NCBI GenBank assembly: GCA_964655005.1 | Contig: CAZZKE010000024.1 | Location: forward strand, 1 to 36,576 | Reading direction: 5' to 3' | DNA length: 36,576 nucleotides | From: CAZZKE01 sp964655005 | GTDB lineage: Bacteria; Pseudomonadota; Alphaproteobacteria; Rhodospirillales; JABHCV01 | Part shown: in pieces, positions 25,278 through 33,296 of the stretch | How positions within the stretch are numbered: position 1 is the stretch's first letter | Layout: every line of letters starts with the position of its first letter | Notes under the pieces: model-generated | The model's input: only the letters and a program-made list of their open reading frames with translations | The model's database searches: none | What the model was told of the DNA's origin: nothing | Translations under genes and position numbers: made by a program

Positions 25278-27266
25278 TCACAAGGTCCGGGCCAATTTCC
25301 GGGCCTCGTATATGGCCATTGACGCGGTGCGGGCGGCGAGCGCGTCGCCCAGCGTATGGACTTCCAGACCGCTTTCGGCGAGTTCACCGGAAAGCCGGTC
25401 TTCCGGCGTGTTGGTGCAGGCCAGGACCAGGGTGTCGAAGTCGCGTTGTTCTTCATCGCCGGTATACAAATTGACCAGAGTCGCGGTGTTTCCCCGCCAC
25501 GACCCAAGGCCCGTAGAAACTACCGTTTCCACGCCCATTTTCCAGAAACGCCGGCGCGTGGTATCGGCGGTCTGGGAATATTCCAACTGGCCGCAGGGGA
25601 CATCGGCGGCGGTAACCAGTGTAACCATGTGCCGTTGTTCGGCCAGGTGCAGGGCCGTGCCCGAAGCCGGCCACCAGCCGTTGATATCGTCAAGCAGCAA
25701 CACATTGGTCCCCGGCAAAATCGATCCGTCGAGCACATCGTGAGCGGTGCAAACATTATCCTGATCGGCGCCGGGCAGGCCGTCACGGCCCGGAAAGGCC
25801 CGCATATAGCCGGCGCGGTCGGGCCGCGAGCCGGTGCACAAGACGACCACATCGGCGGCCATGGCGGCGATATCCCGGGCGGTCATTTCGGTCCGCAGCC
25901 GGACCCGGACCCGGAGCTTCGCCAACTGCTGAGCGTACCAGTTTATCAGGCCGCCGATCTCGCCGCGCTCGGGCTGACCGGCGGCCAGACGGAATTGGCC
26001 ACCCAGTTCCGATTGCCGTTCGGTCAGGGTTACCCGGTGGCCGCGTTCGGCGGCGACCCGCGCGATTTCCAGGCCGCCGGGACCGCCGCCGACGACCAGA
26101 ATATGGCGGGGCGAGGCGGTCGACCCGGTTTCGTCCGGCCATTCCCACTCGCGCCCGGCGGCCGGATTGACCAGGCAGCTAAGCCAGTAGTCGCGCACCC
26201 GCCGCCCAATGCAAAGCTGGTTGCACGAGATGCAGGGGCGAATGTCTTCGGCCCGGCCCGCCGCCGCCTTGTCGGCCAAGCAGGGATCGGCGATCTGGGC
26301 GCGGACCAGCGAGGTCAGATCGCAAATCCCGTCGGCCAGGGCCTGTTCGGCATTGGCCGGTGTCTTGATGCGGGATTCCGCCGTCACCAGGGCGTGCCTG
26401 ACGACGCCCTTGTAAGCATGGGCGTCGGCGATGCCCAAATTCATCGGGTGCTGGAAAGACGGTATGATCCTGGAAAATTCGGTCAGATAACTGCCGGTGC
26501 CGACCGAGAAATAATCGACCAGGCCGCGCCCGTCGAGCCAGGCGGCGATTTCCAGCTTGTCATCCAGGGTCATGCCGCCGGCACCGGGTTCAGCGCCGGT
26601 CACGGTCAGGCCGATGATGAAATTTTCGCCGTTGAGCGCCCGGATCCGGGTGATGATCTCGCGCACGAAACGAATCCGGTTTTCCATGCCGCCGCCCCAC
26701 TTATCGTCGCGCCGATTGGTCACCGGCGACCAGAACTGGTCAATCAGGCAATTGTAACCGGCGAACAGATCGCAGCCATCGAAGCCCGCCGCCGCCATCC
26801 GCCCGGCGGCCATGACGAAACCGTCGATGACTTCTTCGATTTCGCCTTCAGACATGGCGTGGCTGCCCCACGGATCGTGAAAAGAGACCCGGCCCGATGG
26901 CGACCAGTAGGGATTCCATGAATTGTCCTGATCGCCATGGCCGCCGACATGATAGATTTGCTGGCAAATCGCCGCGCCCTCGTCATGGACGGCATCGGTG
27001 ATTTTGCGGAAATGCGGGATAACATCGTCGCTGTCGCAGATAAAATTACCCCGCGTCAGGATTGCCGTCGGATGCGCCGGCATGGGCTCGACCACAATCA
27101 GCGCCGCACCGCCGCGCGCCCGCGCACGGTAATAACCCAGATGCCGCCGCCCCGGCAGGCCCAGTTCCGACATGTTCGGCGTATGCGCCCCAAACACGAC
27201 ACGGTTACGCAATTCCACATGACGCAGCTTGATCGGCGAAAACAGCTTTGGAAACGCCTTGGTCAT
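25278..27266 (-). CDS. DgcA / 2,4-dienoyl-CoA reductase-like iron-sulfur flavoenzyme
   Basis: A 662-residue protein with an Old Yellow Enzyme barrel (FSPIKLRHVELRNRVVFGAH to about residue 340), a 4Fe-4S site and an FAD/NAD(P)-binding part. Cluster cysteines are C345, C348, C352 and C364 (C-x2-C-x3-C-x11-C, in CISCNQLCIGRR). The dinucleotide loop is LVVGGGPGGLEIA near residue 387. Homologous types include N-methylproline/dimethylglycine demethylases (DgcA) and 2,4-dienoyl-CoA reductase (FadH). The FMN-linking cysteine of the TMADH branch is absent (VVFGAHTPN). The start at ATG 27266 is fixed by a strong GGGAGGAG four bases upstream. A longer frame to 27338 would overlap the upstream gene. Substrate unknown; amine demethylation is the better guess. 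Confidence 0.9.
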   Translation of the reverse strand: MTKAFPKLFSPIKLRHVELRNRVVFGAHTPNMSELGLPGRRHLGYYRARARGGAALIVVEPMPAHPTAILTRGNFICDSDDVIPHFRKITDAVHDEGAAICQQIYHVGGHGDQDNSWNPYWSPSGRVSFHDPWGSHAMSEGEIEEVIDGFVMAAGRMAAAGFDGCDLFAGYNCLIDQFWSPVTNRRDDKWGGGMENRIRFVREIITRIRALNGENFIIGLTVTGAEPGAGGMTLDDKLEIAAWLDGRGLVDYFSVGTGSYLTEFSRIIPSFQHPMNLGIADAHAYKGVVRHALVTAESRIKTPANAEQALADGICDLTSLVRAQIADPCLADKAAAGRAEDIRPCISCNQLCIGRRVRDYWLSCLVNPAAGREWEWPDETGSTASPRHILVVGGGPGGLEIARVAAERGHRVTLTERQSELGGQFRLAAGQPERGEIGGLINWYAQQLAKLRVRVRLRTEMTARDIAAMAADVVVLCTGSRPDRAGYMRAFPGRDGLPGADQDNVCTAHDVLDGSILPGTNVLLLDDINGWWPASGTALHLAEQRHMVTLVTAADVPCGQLEYSQTADTTRRRFWKMGVETVVSTGLGSWRGNTATLVNLYTGDEEQRDFDTLVLACTNTPEDRLSGELAESGLEVHTLGDALAARTASMAIYEARKLARTL

Positions 27267-27270
27267 TGCT

Positions 27271-27278
27271 CTCCTCCC
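27271..27278 (-). promoter_or_regulatory. Ribosome-binding site fixing the flavoenzyme start
   Basis: GGGAGGAG on the minus strand, 4 bp before ATG 27266. It is close to perfect anti-16S complementarity and rules out the longer upstream frame. Confidence 0.85.
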
Positions 27279-27327
27279 GCAGCCTGCATCCGGAACATCC
27301 GGGCCAATATGGCGCGACCGCTTGCCT

Positions 27328-27645
27328 TCAGCCGCCAAACAGGCGCCGCCAGAAGGACCGCTTGGGCGGCTTTTTCCTTTTGCCGGACCGCGCCCTTTTT
27401 TTTACCGGCTTCGCCGCGTCCGGCCCGGATGCGGCGAGATTGTTGTGGGTGTAGATGACGCGAAAATCGCCATCAACGCCAACCGAATAATAGGCGATTT
27501 TGACCAGACTGCCGTCCCTGGCGCAGCGGGCGGCGGCATCGGCCTCGGCGGCCGCCCTGGTAGTGACGGATTGGCTGTATTCGATCCGGCCCTCGTTCAA
27601 TGCCTGCCCGGCCTTGCATAGATAGATTTCCGTGGTTTCAGGCAT
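27328..27645 (-). CDS. Small protein with a basic amphipathic tail, function unknown
   Basis: A 105-residue protein I do not recognise. The first 70 residues look like a small alpha/beta domain (EIYLCKAGQALNEGRIEYSQ, then VKIAYYSVGVDGDFRVIYTH). The last 25 are strongly basic and end in an aromatic amphipathic patch (KKRARSGKRKKPPKRSFWRR, then LFGG), which could bind membrane lipid or nucleic acid. GGGAGG lies 4 bp before the ATG, so it is surely translated. It is 61 bp upstream of the flavoenzyme gene on the same strand, probably the first gene of that operon, and is divergent from thioredoxin across 125 bp. Confidence 0.8.
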   Translation of the reverse strand: MPETTEIYLCKAGQALNEGRIEYSQSVTTRAAAEADAAARCARDGSLVKIAYYSVGVDGDFRVIYTHNNLAASGPDAAKPVKKRARSGKRKKPPKRSFWRRLFGG

Positions 27646-27770
27646 CCGGCCTCCCGATTGTCGCCCGCCGGGTTATCCGAAAATATTCATCCGGGGGGTA
27701 TATTTTTACACCTATAGCAATATATTGGCGGGGACAACCTCATGCCGATGCTGATAGGAACGTTATTACC

Positions 27771-28142
27771 ATGGCGACCCTCGAATTAACCGACGAAAAT
27801 TTTTCCGAAACCGTCGAAAACAATGATATTGTAGTCATTGATTTCTGGGCCGACTGGTGTGGCCCCTGCAAGACGTTCGGGCCGACCTTTGAAAAGGTCT
27901 CGAACAACCACGATGACGTGGTGTTCGCCAAATGCGACACCGAAAAAGAATCGATGCTGGCTTCTCAGTTCGGTATCAAGTCGATCCCGACGCTGACCAT
28001 CCTGCGTGAAAAAGTCGTGCTTCTCAGCCAGGCCGGGGTGCTTCCCGAAAGCGCCCTTGAAGATATCATTTCACAGGTCAAGGCGCTTGACATGAAAGGC
28101 GTCCACGCCGCCATGGCCCAGGAACAGGCCGGTAAAAATTAA
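27771..28142 (+). CDS. Thioredoxin-family protein, cytoplasmic
   Basis: A 123-residue thioredoxin with the classical active site WCGPCK (C30, C33), DFWADWCGPC context, and the cis-proline motif SIPTL. It reduces protein disulfides in the cytoplasm, normally recharged by thioredoxin reductase. It is about 15 residues longer than standard thioredoxin because of a C-terminal tail (KALDMKGVHAAMAQEQAGKN). It differs from TrxA in its centre (KTFGPTFEKVSNNHDDVVFA, CDTEKE), so it is probably a secondary thioredoxin. ATG 27771 begins the domain; AGGAA lies 10 bp upstream. Confidence 0.95.
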   Translation: MATLELTDENFSETVENNDIVVIDFWADWCGPCKTFGPTFEKVSNNHDDVVFAKCDTEKESMLASQFGIKSIPTLTILREKVVLLSQAGVLPESALEDIISQVKALDMKGVHAAMAQEQAGKN

Positions 28143-28160
28143 GCCCGGCGGGATTAAAGA

Positions 28161-28478
28161 TTAAGGATTATTGACGATCCGGCGCCCCGATACGGTAATA
28201 TGGGCCTTGTCGAAGCCGGCTCCGAACGGGCTTAATTCGATCCAGCGGGCCTCGCGGCATTCCTGTAGCGTACGAAACAGCATTGATCCGTTATCGGCGC
28301 TGGGAACGGCGATGTCACCAGACATATCAAGCAGTTCGAGAAGCAGTTTTTGCTGCGGCAGGGGATTGTTCAAGGAATCGCTCGCTTCGTGTTTCGGGTT
28401 CTCGAATATCCTATGAATGACACAAAAAGCAAACCGCAATTTTTCTGGAATTTCGTTACCGATCCGGTATTCAGGCAT
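28161..28478 (-). CDS. Hypothetical protein, possible winged-helix fold
   Basis: A 105-residue protein of unknown function. The C-terminal part (LFRTLQECREARWIELSPFG, then AGFDKAHITVSGRRIV) looks like the last helix and wing of a winged-helix domain, with helical stretches before it (KLLLELLDMSGD). No DNA-binding has been shown for such a protein. Start uncertain: ATG 28478 is used, but an in-frame ATG at 28514 adds 12 residues; neither has a good ribosome-binding site. It converges on thioredoxin with 18 bp between stops and is divergent from the exported thioredoxin gene. Confidence 0.65.
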   Translation of the reverse strand: MPEYRIGNEIPEKLRFAFCVIHRIFENPKHEASDSLNNPLPQQKLLLELLDMSGDIAVPSADNGSMLFRTLQECREARWIELSPFGAGFDKAHITVSGRRIVNNP

Positions 28479-28575
28479 GGTCTCAATTCTTCGTGAGAAC
28501 GGCCCATGGCGCATTTAAAGGTGGTCGATTCTGCGCTATCAATGACATCCGTCCCGCACATTGGAAGATAGCGTC

Positions 28576-29157
28576 ATGACCACGATAAACAGCGCCGCTC
28601 CGAAAAACCAGACCCGCCCGCTTGCGGTATTGTTGCTGCTGATGGCCTTCCTGTCCGTCCCGCTCGCCGCATCGGCGAAGGGGCATCTGTACTCTCAACC
28701 ATGGCTGAAACCGACGACCGGCGACCTGCGGCTGGATCTGGCGACGGCGCGGCTGCAAGGCAAGCGGTTGACCCTGATCTGGGAACAGGCCGGTTGCGTA
28801 TATTGCAAGAAAATGCACGAGATCAATTTTAAACAAAAAAATATCGTCGATCTTATCACCGGCAAATTCTATCCCGTTCAACTGGACCTGCGCGGCGACA
28901 GGGAATTAATCGATTTCGATGGCGAACAGCTGAACGAAGCGGCGGTGGCCCGCAAACATGGCGTTAACGGCACCCCGACAACGGAATTCCGCGACGACCG
29001 GGCGATCGAGGTATTCCGCATGCCCGGCTATGCCGAACCGCTGATCTACCGCGGAATCCTGGAATACGTGGCCAGCGGGGACTATACCGAACAGAAACTC
29101 GTTCCCTGGCTAAAAGCAAATTTCTTTAACCGGATCGACCAGCCTGGAGATAGTTGA
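28576..29157 (+). CDS. Exported SoxW-like thioredoxin-fold protein
   Basis: A 193-residue protein with a signal peptide (LAVLLLLMAFLSVPLAASAK) and a thioredoxin fold whose active site is C-V-Y-C (C74, C77) in WEQAGCVYCKKMHE. The cis-proline motif is GTPTTEF. This arrangement matches SoxW-type and related periplasmic thioredoxins that reduce disulfides outside the cytoplasm; they normally receive electrons from a DsbD/CcdA-type membrane protein, which is not in the window. GGAAGA lies 8 bp before ATG 28576, favouring it over the in-frame TTG at 28561. No sox genes are nearby, so a sulfur-oxidation role is not supported by context. Confidence 0.9.
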   Translation: MTTINSAAPKNQTRPLAVLLLLMAFLSVPLAASAKGHLYSQPWLKPTTGDLRLDLATARLQGKRLTLIWEQAGCVYCKKMHEINFKQKNIVDLITGKFYPVQLDLRGDRELIDFDGEQLNEAAVARKHGVNGTPTTEFRDDRAIEVFRMPGYAEPLIYRGILEYVASGDYTEQKLVPWLKANFFNRIDQPGDS

Positions 29158-29163
29158 TGCGTT

Positions 29164-29340
29164 CTAGCTGGCCTTGGCCAGTTCGTTAAATTTCTGAAGC
29201 TGTTGCAGGATATCCAGCCATTGTTCACTGCAGCACTTTTCGACCGCCCGCTCGAATCCCAGGGTTTTAACCAGCATGTCGGCATGGTAGCGGTCCTGGG
29301 CTTCATAATAGTTTTCGGCGTTACGTAATTGTGGTGACAT
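29164..29340 (-). CDS. 58-residue protein of unknown function
   Basis: A short but convincing gene. It encodes a mostly helical, charged, soluble peptide beginning MSPQLRNAENYYEAQDRYHA, with an adjacent cysteine pair (KCCSEQWLDILQQLQKFNEL) in its second half and no signal peptide or membrane segment. GGAG stands 6 bp before the ATG. It converges on the exported thioredoxin gene with 6 bp between the stops, and faces away from the lipid kinase. I do not recognise a family. Confidence 0.7.
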   Translation of the reverse strand: MSPQLRNAENYYEAQDRYHADMLVKTLGFERAVEKCCSEQWLDILQQLQKFNELAKAS

Positions 29341-29346
29341 GGATAT

Positions 29347-29350
29347 CTCC
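29347..29350 (-). promoter_or_regulatory. Ribosome-binding site of the 58-residue protein
   Basis: GGAG on the minus strand at 6-bp spacing from ATG 29340, the main non-coding support that this short frame is translated. Confidence 0.6.
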
Positions 29351-29497
29351 GCGTTTTTGACCGCTTTCTCATCAACTCTCTATGGTCCGGGACTATAGCG
29401 CCCGAAACTGACATCTCCCTGACAAGTTGAAATTTTTTTCCTTGAAGTCTTTCTGTCCGATATTGCAGCATTCCGGCAAGGGTGGGGAAAGGCGGCT

Positions 29498-30409
29498 ATG
29501 GACAGGGTTCTTTATATTGTTAATCCGGCCAGCAACGGCGGCGCCGGGATCAGGGTCTGGCAGCGCTACAACCGGGAACTGGCCGCGCCGATCCCGCCGC
29601 AGCACATACACTTCACCGAACACGCCAGTCACGCCCGCCAACTGGCCGGTGCGGCGGCGGGTTTTGACCTGATTGTCGCGGTCGGCGGCGACGGCACCGT
29701 CGGCGAGGTGATTTCCGGCATAATGATGGCCGGCGACGGTAATAATCCGCGCCCCGCACTGGCCGTGCTGCCGGCCGGCACGGGTAACGATATCGCCCGC
29801 CATATCGGCGCCTTCCCGCTGCAAAAGGCGATATCTATCCTTCGTCACAGGCGGATAAAATACTTCGATTTAATCAGGATCGAATGCCAGGGCGAAAACG
29901 GTTCGTTGCGCCGTCATGCCTTTTTATACGCCACCGCCGGTTTTTCCGCCCTGCTGAAATTCCGGCCCTGGATGAAACGGTATCTGGGCCCGGCCATGGG
30001 TACCTATCTGTCGATGATCCTGGCGCTGCTGCGATTCCGGACGCCAAAAATGACGGTTCGCTGGGCCGGTGGTGGCCACAGTGGCCCCCTGTTTATGGCC
30101 ATCGCGGCCAACGCCGAAAGTGTGGCCGGGGCCAGCATTCGCCTTGCGCCGGGGGCCGAAGCCGATGACGGGGCGCTCGATTTATTGCTAATTCCCGCAA
30201 AATCCAAACCGGCGCTGCTCGGCGCCCTGCTGCCGAAAATTCCAAGCGGGCGGCATGTCGATGCGTCCGGGGTACAATATTTCCGCGCCGAATCGATGAT
30301 GGTTGACGCCGACCGCCCGGTCCTGGTTGAAGTCGATGGCGACATTTACGGATACACACCGGCCACCTTTACCGTTTGCGCGAAGGCGCTTGGGGTATTG
30401 TCGGCATGA
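29498..30409 (+). CDS. Diacylglycerol kinase-family lipid kinase (YegS/DagK type)
   Basis: A 303-residue soluble lipid kinase. The nucleotide-binding motif GGDGT is at 63-67 (VAVGGDGTVGEVISG), preceded by YIVNPASNGGAG and followed by LAVLPAGTGNDIARHIG, all hallmarks of the DAGK/sphingosine-kinase catalytic domain. It should phosphorylate a lipid hydroxyl such as diacylglycerol, or phosphatidylglycerol as for YegS; the substrate is not predictable. The C-terminal beta domain contains the usual DDGALDLLLIP and VEVDGDIYGYTPATFTV. A purine-rich GGGAAAGG precedes the ATG. The hybrid kinase starts 70 bp downstream on the same strand. Confidence 0.94.
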   Translation: MDRVLYIVNPASNGGAGIRVWQRYNRELAAPIPPQHIHFTEHASHARQLAGAAAGFDLIVAVGGDGTVGEVISGIMMAGDGNNPRPALAVLPAGTGNDIARHIGAFPLQKAISILRHRRIKYFDLIRIECQGENGSLRRHAFLYATAGFSALLKFRPWMKRYLGPAMGTYLSMILALLRFRTPKMTVRWAGGGHSGPLFMAIAANAESVAGASIRLAPGAEADDGALDLLLIPAKSKPALLGALLPKIPSGRHVDASGVQYFRAESMMVDADRPVLVEVDGDIYGYTPATFTVCAKALGVLSA

Positions 30410-30479
30410 CAGGATTGTCGTCCGTAACGGTATCGAGCATAATACCCCGCAGATGGTCGGCTGAAAAAGACAGGAAGAC

Positions 30480-33296
30480 TTGGCCAAGGTGGATACGCCA
30501 GAGGACAACCGGCGGCGGGAGCGCGTGGCGCACCGTACCAAACTTACCCTTAGCCTGGACGGCGGGGTCGGCCTTTCGGGCTATTCCGAAAATGTCAGTC
30601 TGAACAGCCTGTTGCTGGTCCCCGATGCGCCGTTCGAGGGCGTGAAGGTCGGTTTGCACGGGAAAATCCAGACCGAACCGGAGCATGAAAATACCGCTTT
30701 CCCATGTCGGGTCGCGCGTATTTCCAGCCACGGCATAGGCCTTGTGGTGGATGACGATCAGGATTCCTTCGGGATGTTCATCAGCCACGACATGATGCTG
30801 GATTTACTGGCCGGTATTAACGATTTTTTCGCTCACAGCCTGAATTTGGAAGAAACCTTCAAGACCGGGGTCGAGCGCATCAAGGATTACCTGAACGCCG
30901 AAGCGGCGTCCCTGTTCCTGCTTGAAAACGACGGTCGGGACATTATCTGCCAGGCCTGCGCCGGCCCGGTCGATCTGACCGGCATGCGTTTAGACCCCCG
31001 TGAAGGGATCATCGGGCGCACCATCCGCGACGGCCAGACACTGGTCATACACGACGTTCAAAATGATTCCCGCTTCGCGGCGCGGGTCGATAAGGTCACC
31101 GGATTCACGACCCGGTCGATACTTAGCGCGCCGCTGATAATACAGGGCCGGACCATCGGCGCCATAGAGGTTCTAAACAAGCCCGGCGGCGGCCTGTTCG
31201 CCGGGCACGATCGCGTTATCCTGGCGGTCCTGGCCTCGGCGACGGCGATGGCCATTCAAAATGCCCGCAACGCCGAGCGTTTTGTCCAGGCCAAGCACGA
31301 CCGGGTAACCGAACTGGAAAATCAGGTAGATGAAAAAATTGCCCGGCTGCGCGACCGGGAAAAGCGGGAAATCACCATCCTGGATAACATCGCCGATGCC
31401 GTCGTAACCATCGACAAGGCGGCTCGCATTACCCTGTTCAACGCCGCCGCCGAAAATATGTTCGGCTATCAGGCGAGCGAACTTATCGGGAAAAATATAG
31501 CGGTCCTGCTGCCCGGCGAGGAACGTCAGGCCCACGATGGCTATATCGCCAACACCAGTCTGCACGGGCCGCGCATCATCAACAAGGTTCGCGACCTGGA
31601 AGGGTTGCGCAAGGACCAATCCCGCTTCCCCCTGGAACTGAACGTTTCGCCGTTAAAAACCAGTGACGATATGGGTTATATCGGCGTTATCAGGGACATC
31701 GGCGAACGCAAGGCGGCGGAAGAAGAAAATCGCCGGAACGAAGAACGCTTCCGTGATTTCACCTCGACCGCATCGGACTGGGTCTGGGAAATGGGGCCGG
31801 ACCTGCGATTCACTTATGTGTCCGACCGTTTTTACGAGTTGTTTCCAAATGCAAAAGACACCCTTATCGGCAAGACACGCTGGCAATACGCCGGTCGGAA
31901 AACCATCGACAGGGACCCGGATACATGGCGGCGGCATCGCGAGGTTCTGGAACAGCATCGCCCCTTCCGCAATTTCCATTATCAGGTCGGCAAAAGCGCT
32001 GCGGGACGGCATATCAGCCTTAACGGTAATCCTGTTTTTAACGCGGATGGCGGTTTCGCCGGATACCGGGGAACCGGCGCCGATGTGACCGAACTTACGG
32101 AAATGCAGGAAAACCTGATTCGCGCCAAGGAGGAAGCAGAGACCGCCAACATGGCCAAGTCGGAATTCCTGTCGTCCATGAGCCACGAATTGAGGACGCC
32201 GCTAAACGCCATCCTGGGCTTCGGGCAGATGCTCCAGTTCAACCCGAATGAGCCCTTGAGCGAAACCCAGCAGGCCAGCGTCGATCATATCCTGAAAGGC
32301 GGCGCGCACCTGCTTGACCTGATCAACGATGTGCTGGACCTGGCCAAGATCGAGGCCGGAAAGGTCGAACTTTCAATCGAAGACATCCGCCCGGTGGATA
32401 TCATCATGGAATGCCGGGATTTGCTCGACGAAATGGCGGAAAAGCGCCATATCTCCGTTAGTTCACCCGATCCCGGTCGAATAACGGGGCTTATCCGCGC
32501 CGACTACACGCGCCTGAAGCAGGTCTGCCTGAACCTGATGTCCAACGCCATCAAATACAACCTTGAAGGCGGCTCGATCGGCATCGATCTCGCGGAAATA
32601 AATCCGGGTATGTTGCGCTTTTCGGTAACCGATAGCGGCCCCGGCATTGCGCTGGACTTGCAGGATGGCCTGTTCACGGCGTTCAATCGACTGGGCGCGG
32701 AAAACAGCGATATAGAGGGCACGGGTATCGGCCTGGTGGTGTCTCGTGATCTGGTTGAAATGATGGATGGAACCATCGGCTTCGATAGCGCCCAGGGAAA
32801 GGGCAGCACTTTCTGGTTTGAACTGCCGCTTTCCGAACCCGTCGATGCCGATGCCGATAGCTCGACCGCCAATGATGCAAACGGCGGCGGCGCGGTCGCC
32901 CCGTTGCAGCGGGTCAACGCCACCCTTCTTTATGTCGAGGATAACCCGTCGAACCTGCAATTGATGGAAATGATCGCCGCCCGGATCGACGGCCTGGAAA
33001 TGATATCGGCCCACACCGCCGAACTGGGTATCGATCTGGCCGCAAGCAAACGGCCGGACGTGATTATACTGGATATCAACCTTCCCGGCATGAACGGCTA
33101 CAAGGCCCTGAAAATACTGCAAACCAAGGACGAAACCCGTGATATACCGGTCCTGGCGCTAAGCGCCAACGCCACCCGCAGCGATATCGATAAAGGCTTG
33201 CGGGCCGGATTTCTGAGGTATCTTACCAAGCCCATAAAGGTTGCGGAAATCGCCGAAGCCGTTGAATTCGCCATAGAAGGAGCCGCCGGATCATGA
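30480..33296 (+). CDS. Hybrid histidine kinase: PilZ-like, GAF, two PAS, HisKA, HATPase, receiver
   Basis: A 938-residue cytoplasmic hybrid kinase. Residues about 10-105 resemble PilZ, with R15-x3-R19, but the second c-di-GMP motif DxSxxG is degraded to N38-V-S-L-N-S43. A GAF domain follows (about 115-260), then PAS 1 (about 300-415, TILDNIADAVVTIDKAARIT) and PAS 2 (about 425-545, TASDWVWEMGPDLRFTYVSD). HisKA has H569 in SSMSHELRTPLN; HATPase_c has NLMSNAIKYN and TGIGLVVSRDL. The C-terminal receiver has acceptor D865 (IILDINLPGMNG) and Lys in YLTKPIK. The start is a TTG with AGGA just upstream. The stop overlaps the FAD dehydrogenase start by 4 bp. Confidence 0.93.
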   Translation: MAKVDTPEDNRRRERVAHRTKLTLSLDGGVGLSGYSENVSLNSLLLVPDAPFEGVKVGLHGKIQTEPEHENTAFPCRVARISSHGIGLVVDDDQDSFGMFISHDMMLDLLAGINDFFAHSLNLEETFKTGVERIKDYLNAEAASLFLLENDGRDIICQACAGPVDLTGMRLDPREGIIGRTIRDGQTLVIHDVQNDSRFAARVDKVTGFTTRSILSAPLIIQGRTIGAIEVLNKPGGGLFAGHDRVILAVLASATAMAIQNARNAERFVQAKHDRVTELENQVDEKIARLRDREKREITILDNIADAVVTIDKAARITLFNAAAENMFGYQASELIGKNIAVLLPGEERQAHDGYIANTSLHGPRIINKVRDLEGLRKDQSRFPLELNVSPLKTSDDMGYIGVIRDIGERKAAEEENRRNEERFRDFTSTASDWVWEMGPDLRFTYVSDRFYELFPNAKDTLIGKTRWQYAGRKTIDRDPDTWRRHREVLEQHRPFRNFHYQVGKSAAGRHISLNGNPVFNADGGFAGYRGTGADVTELTEMQENLIRAKEEAETANMAKSEFLSSMSHELRTPLNAILGFGQMLQFNPNEPLSETQQASVDHILKGGAHLLDLINDVLDLAKIEAGKVELSIEDIRPVDIIMECRDLLDEMAEKRHISVSSPDPGRITGLIRADYTRLKQVCLNLMSNAIKYNLEGGSIGIDLAEINPGMLRFSVTDSGPGIALDLQDGLFTAFNRLGAENSDIEGTGIGLVVSRDLVEMMDGTIGFDSAQGKGSTFWFELPLSEPVDADADSSTANDANGGGAVAPLQRVNATLLYVEDNPSNLQLMEMIAARIDGLEMISAHTAELGIDLAASKRPDVIILDINLPGMNGYKALKILQTKDETRDIPVLALSANATRSDIDKGLRAGFLRYLTKPIKVAEIAEAVEFAIEGAAGS

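Noticed and set aside
25356..26921. 521-codon plus-strand frame opposite the DgcA-like gene
   Set aside because: Antisense shadow; the minus strand has the iron-sulfur and dinucleotide motifs and a strong ribosome-binding site.
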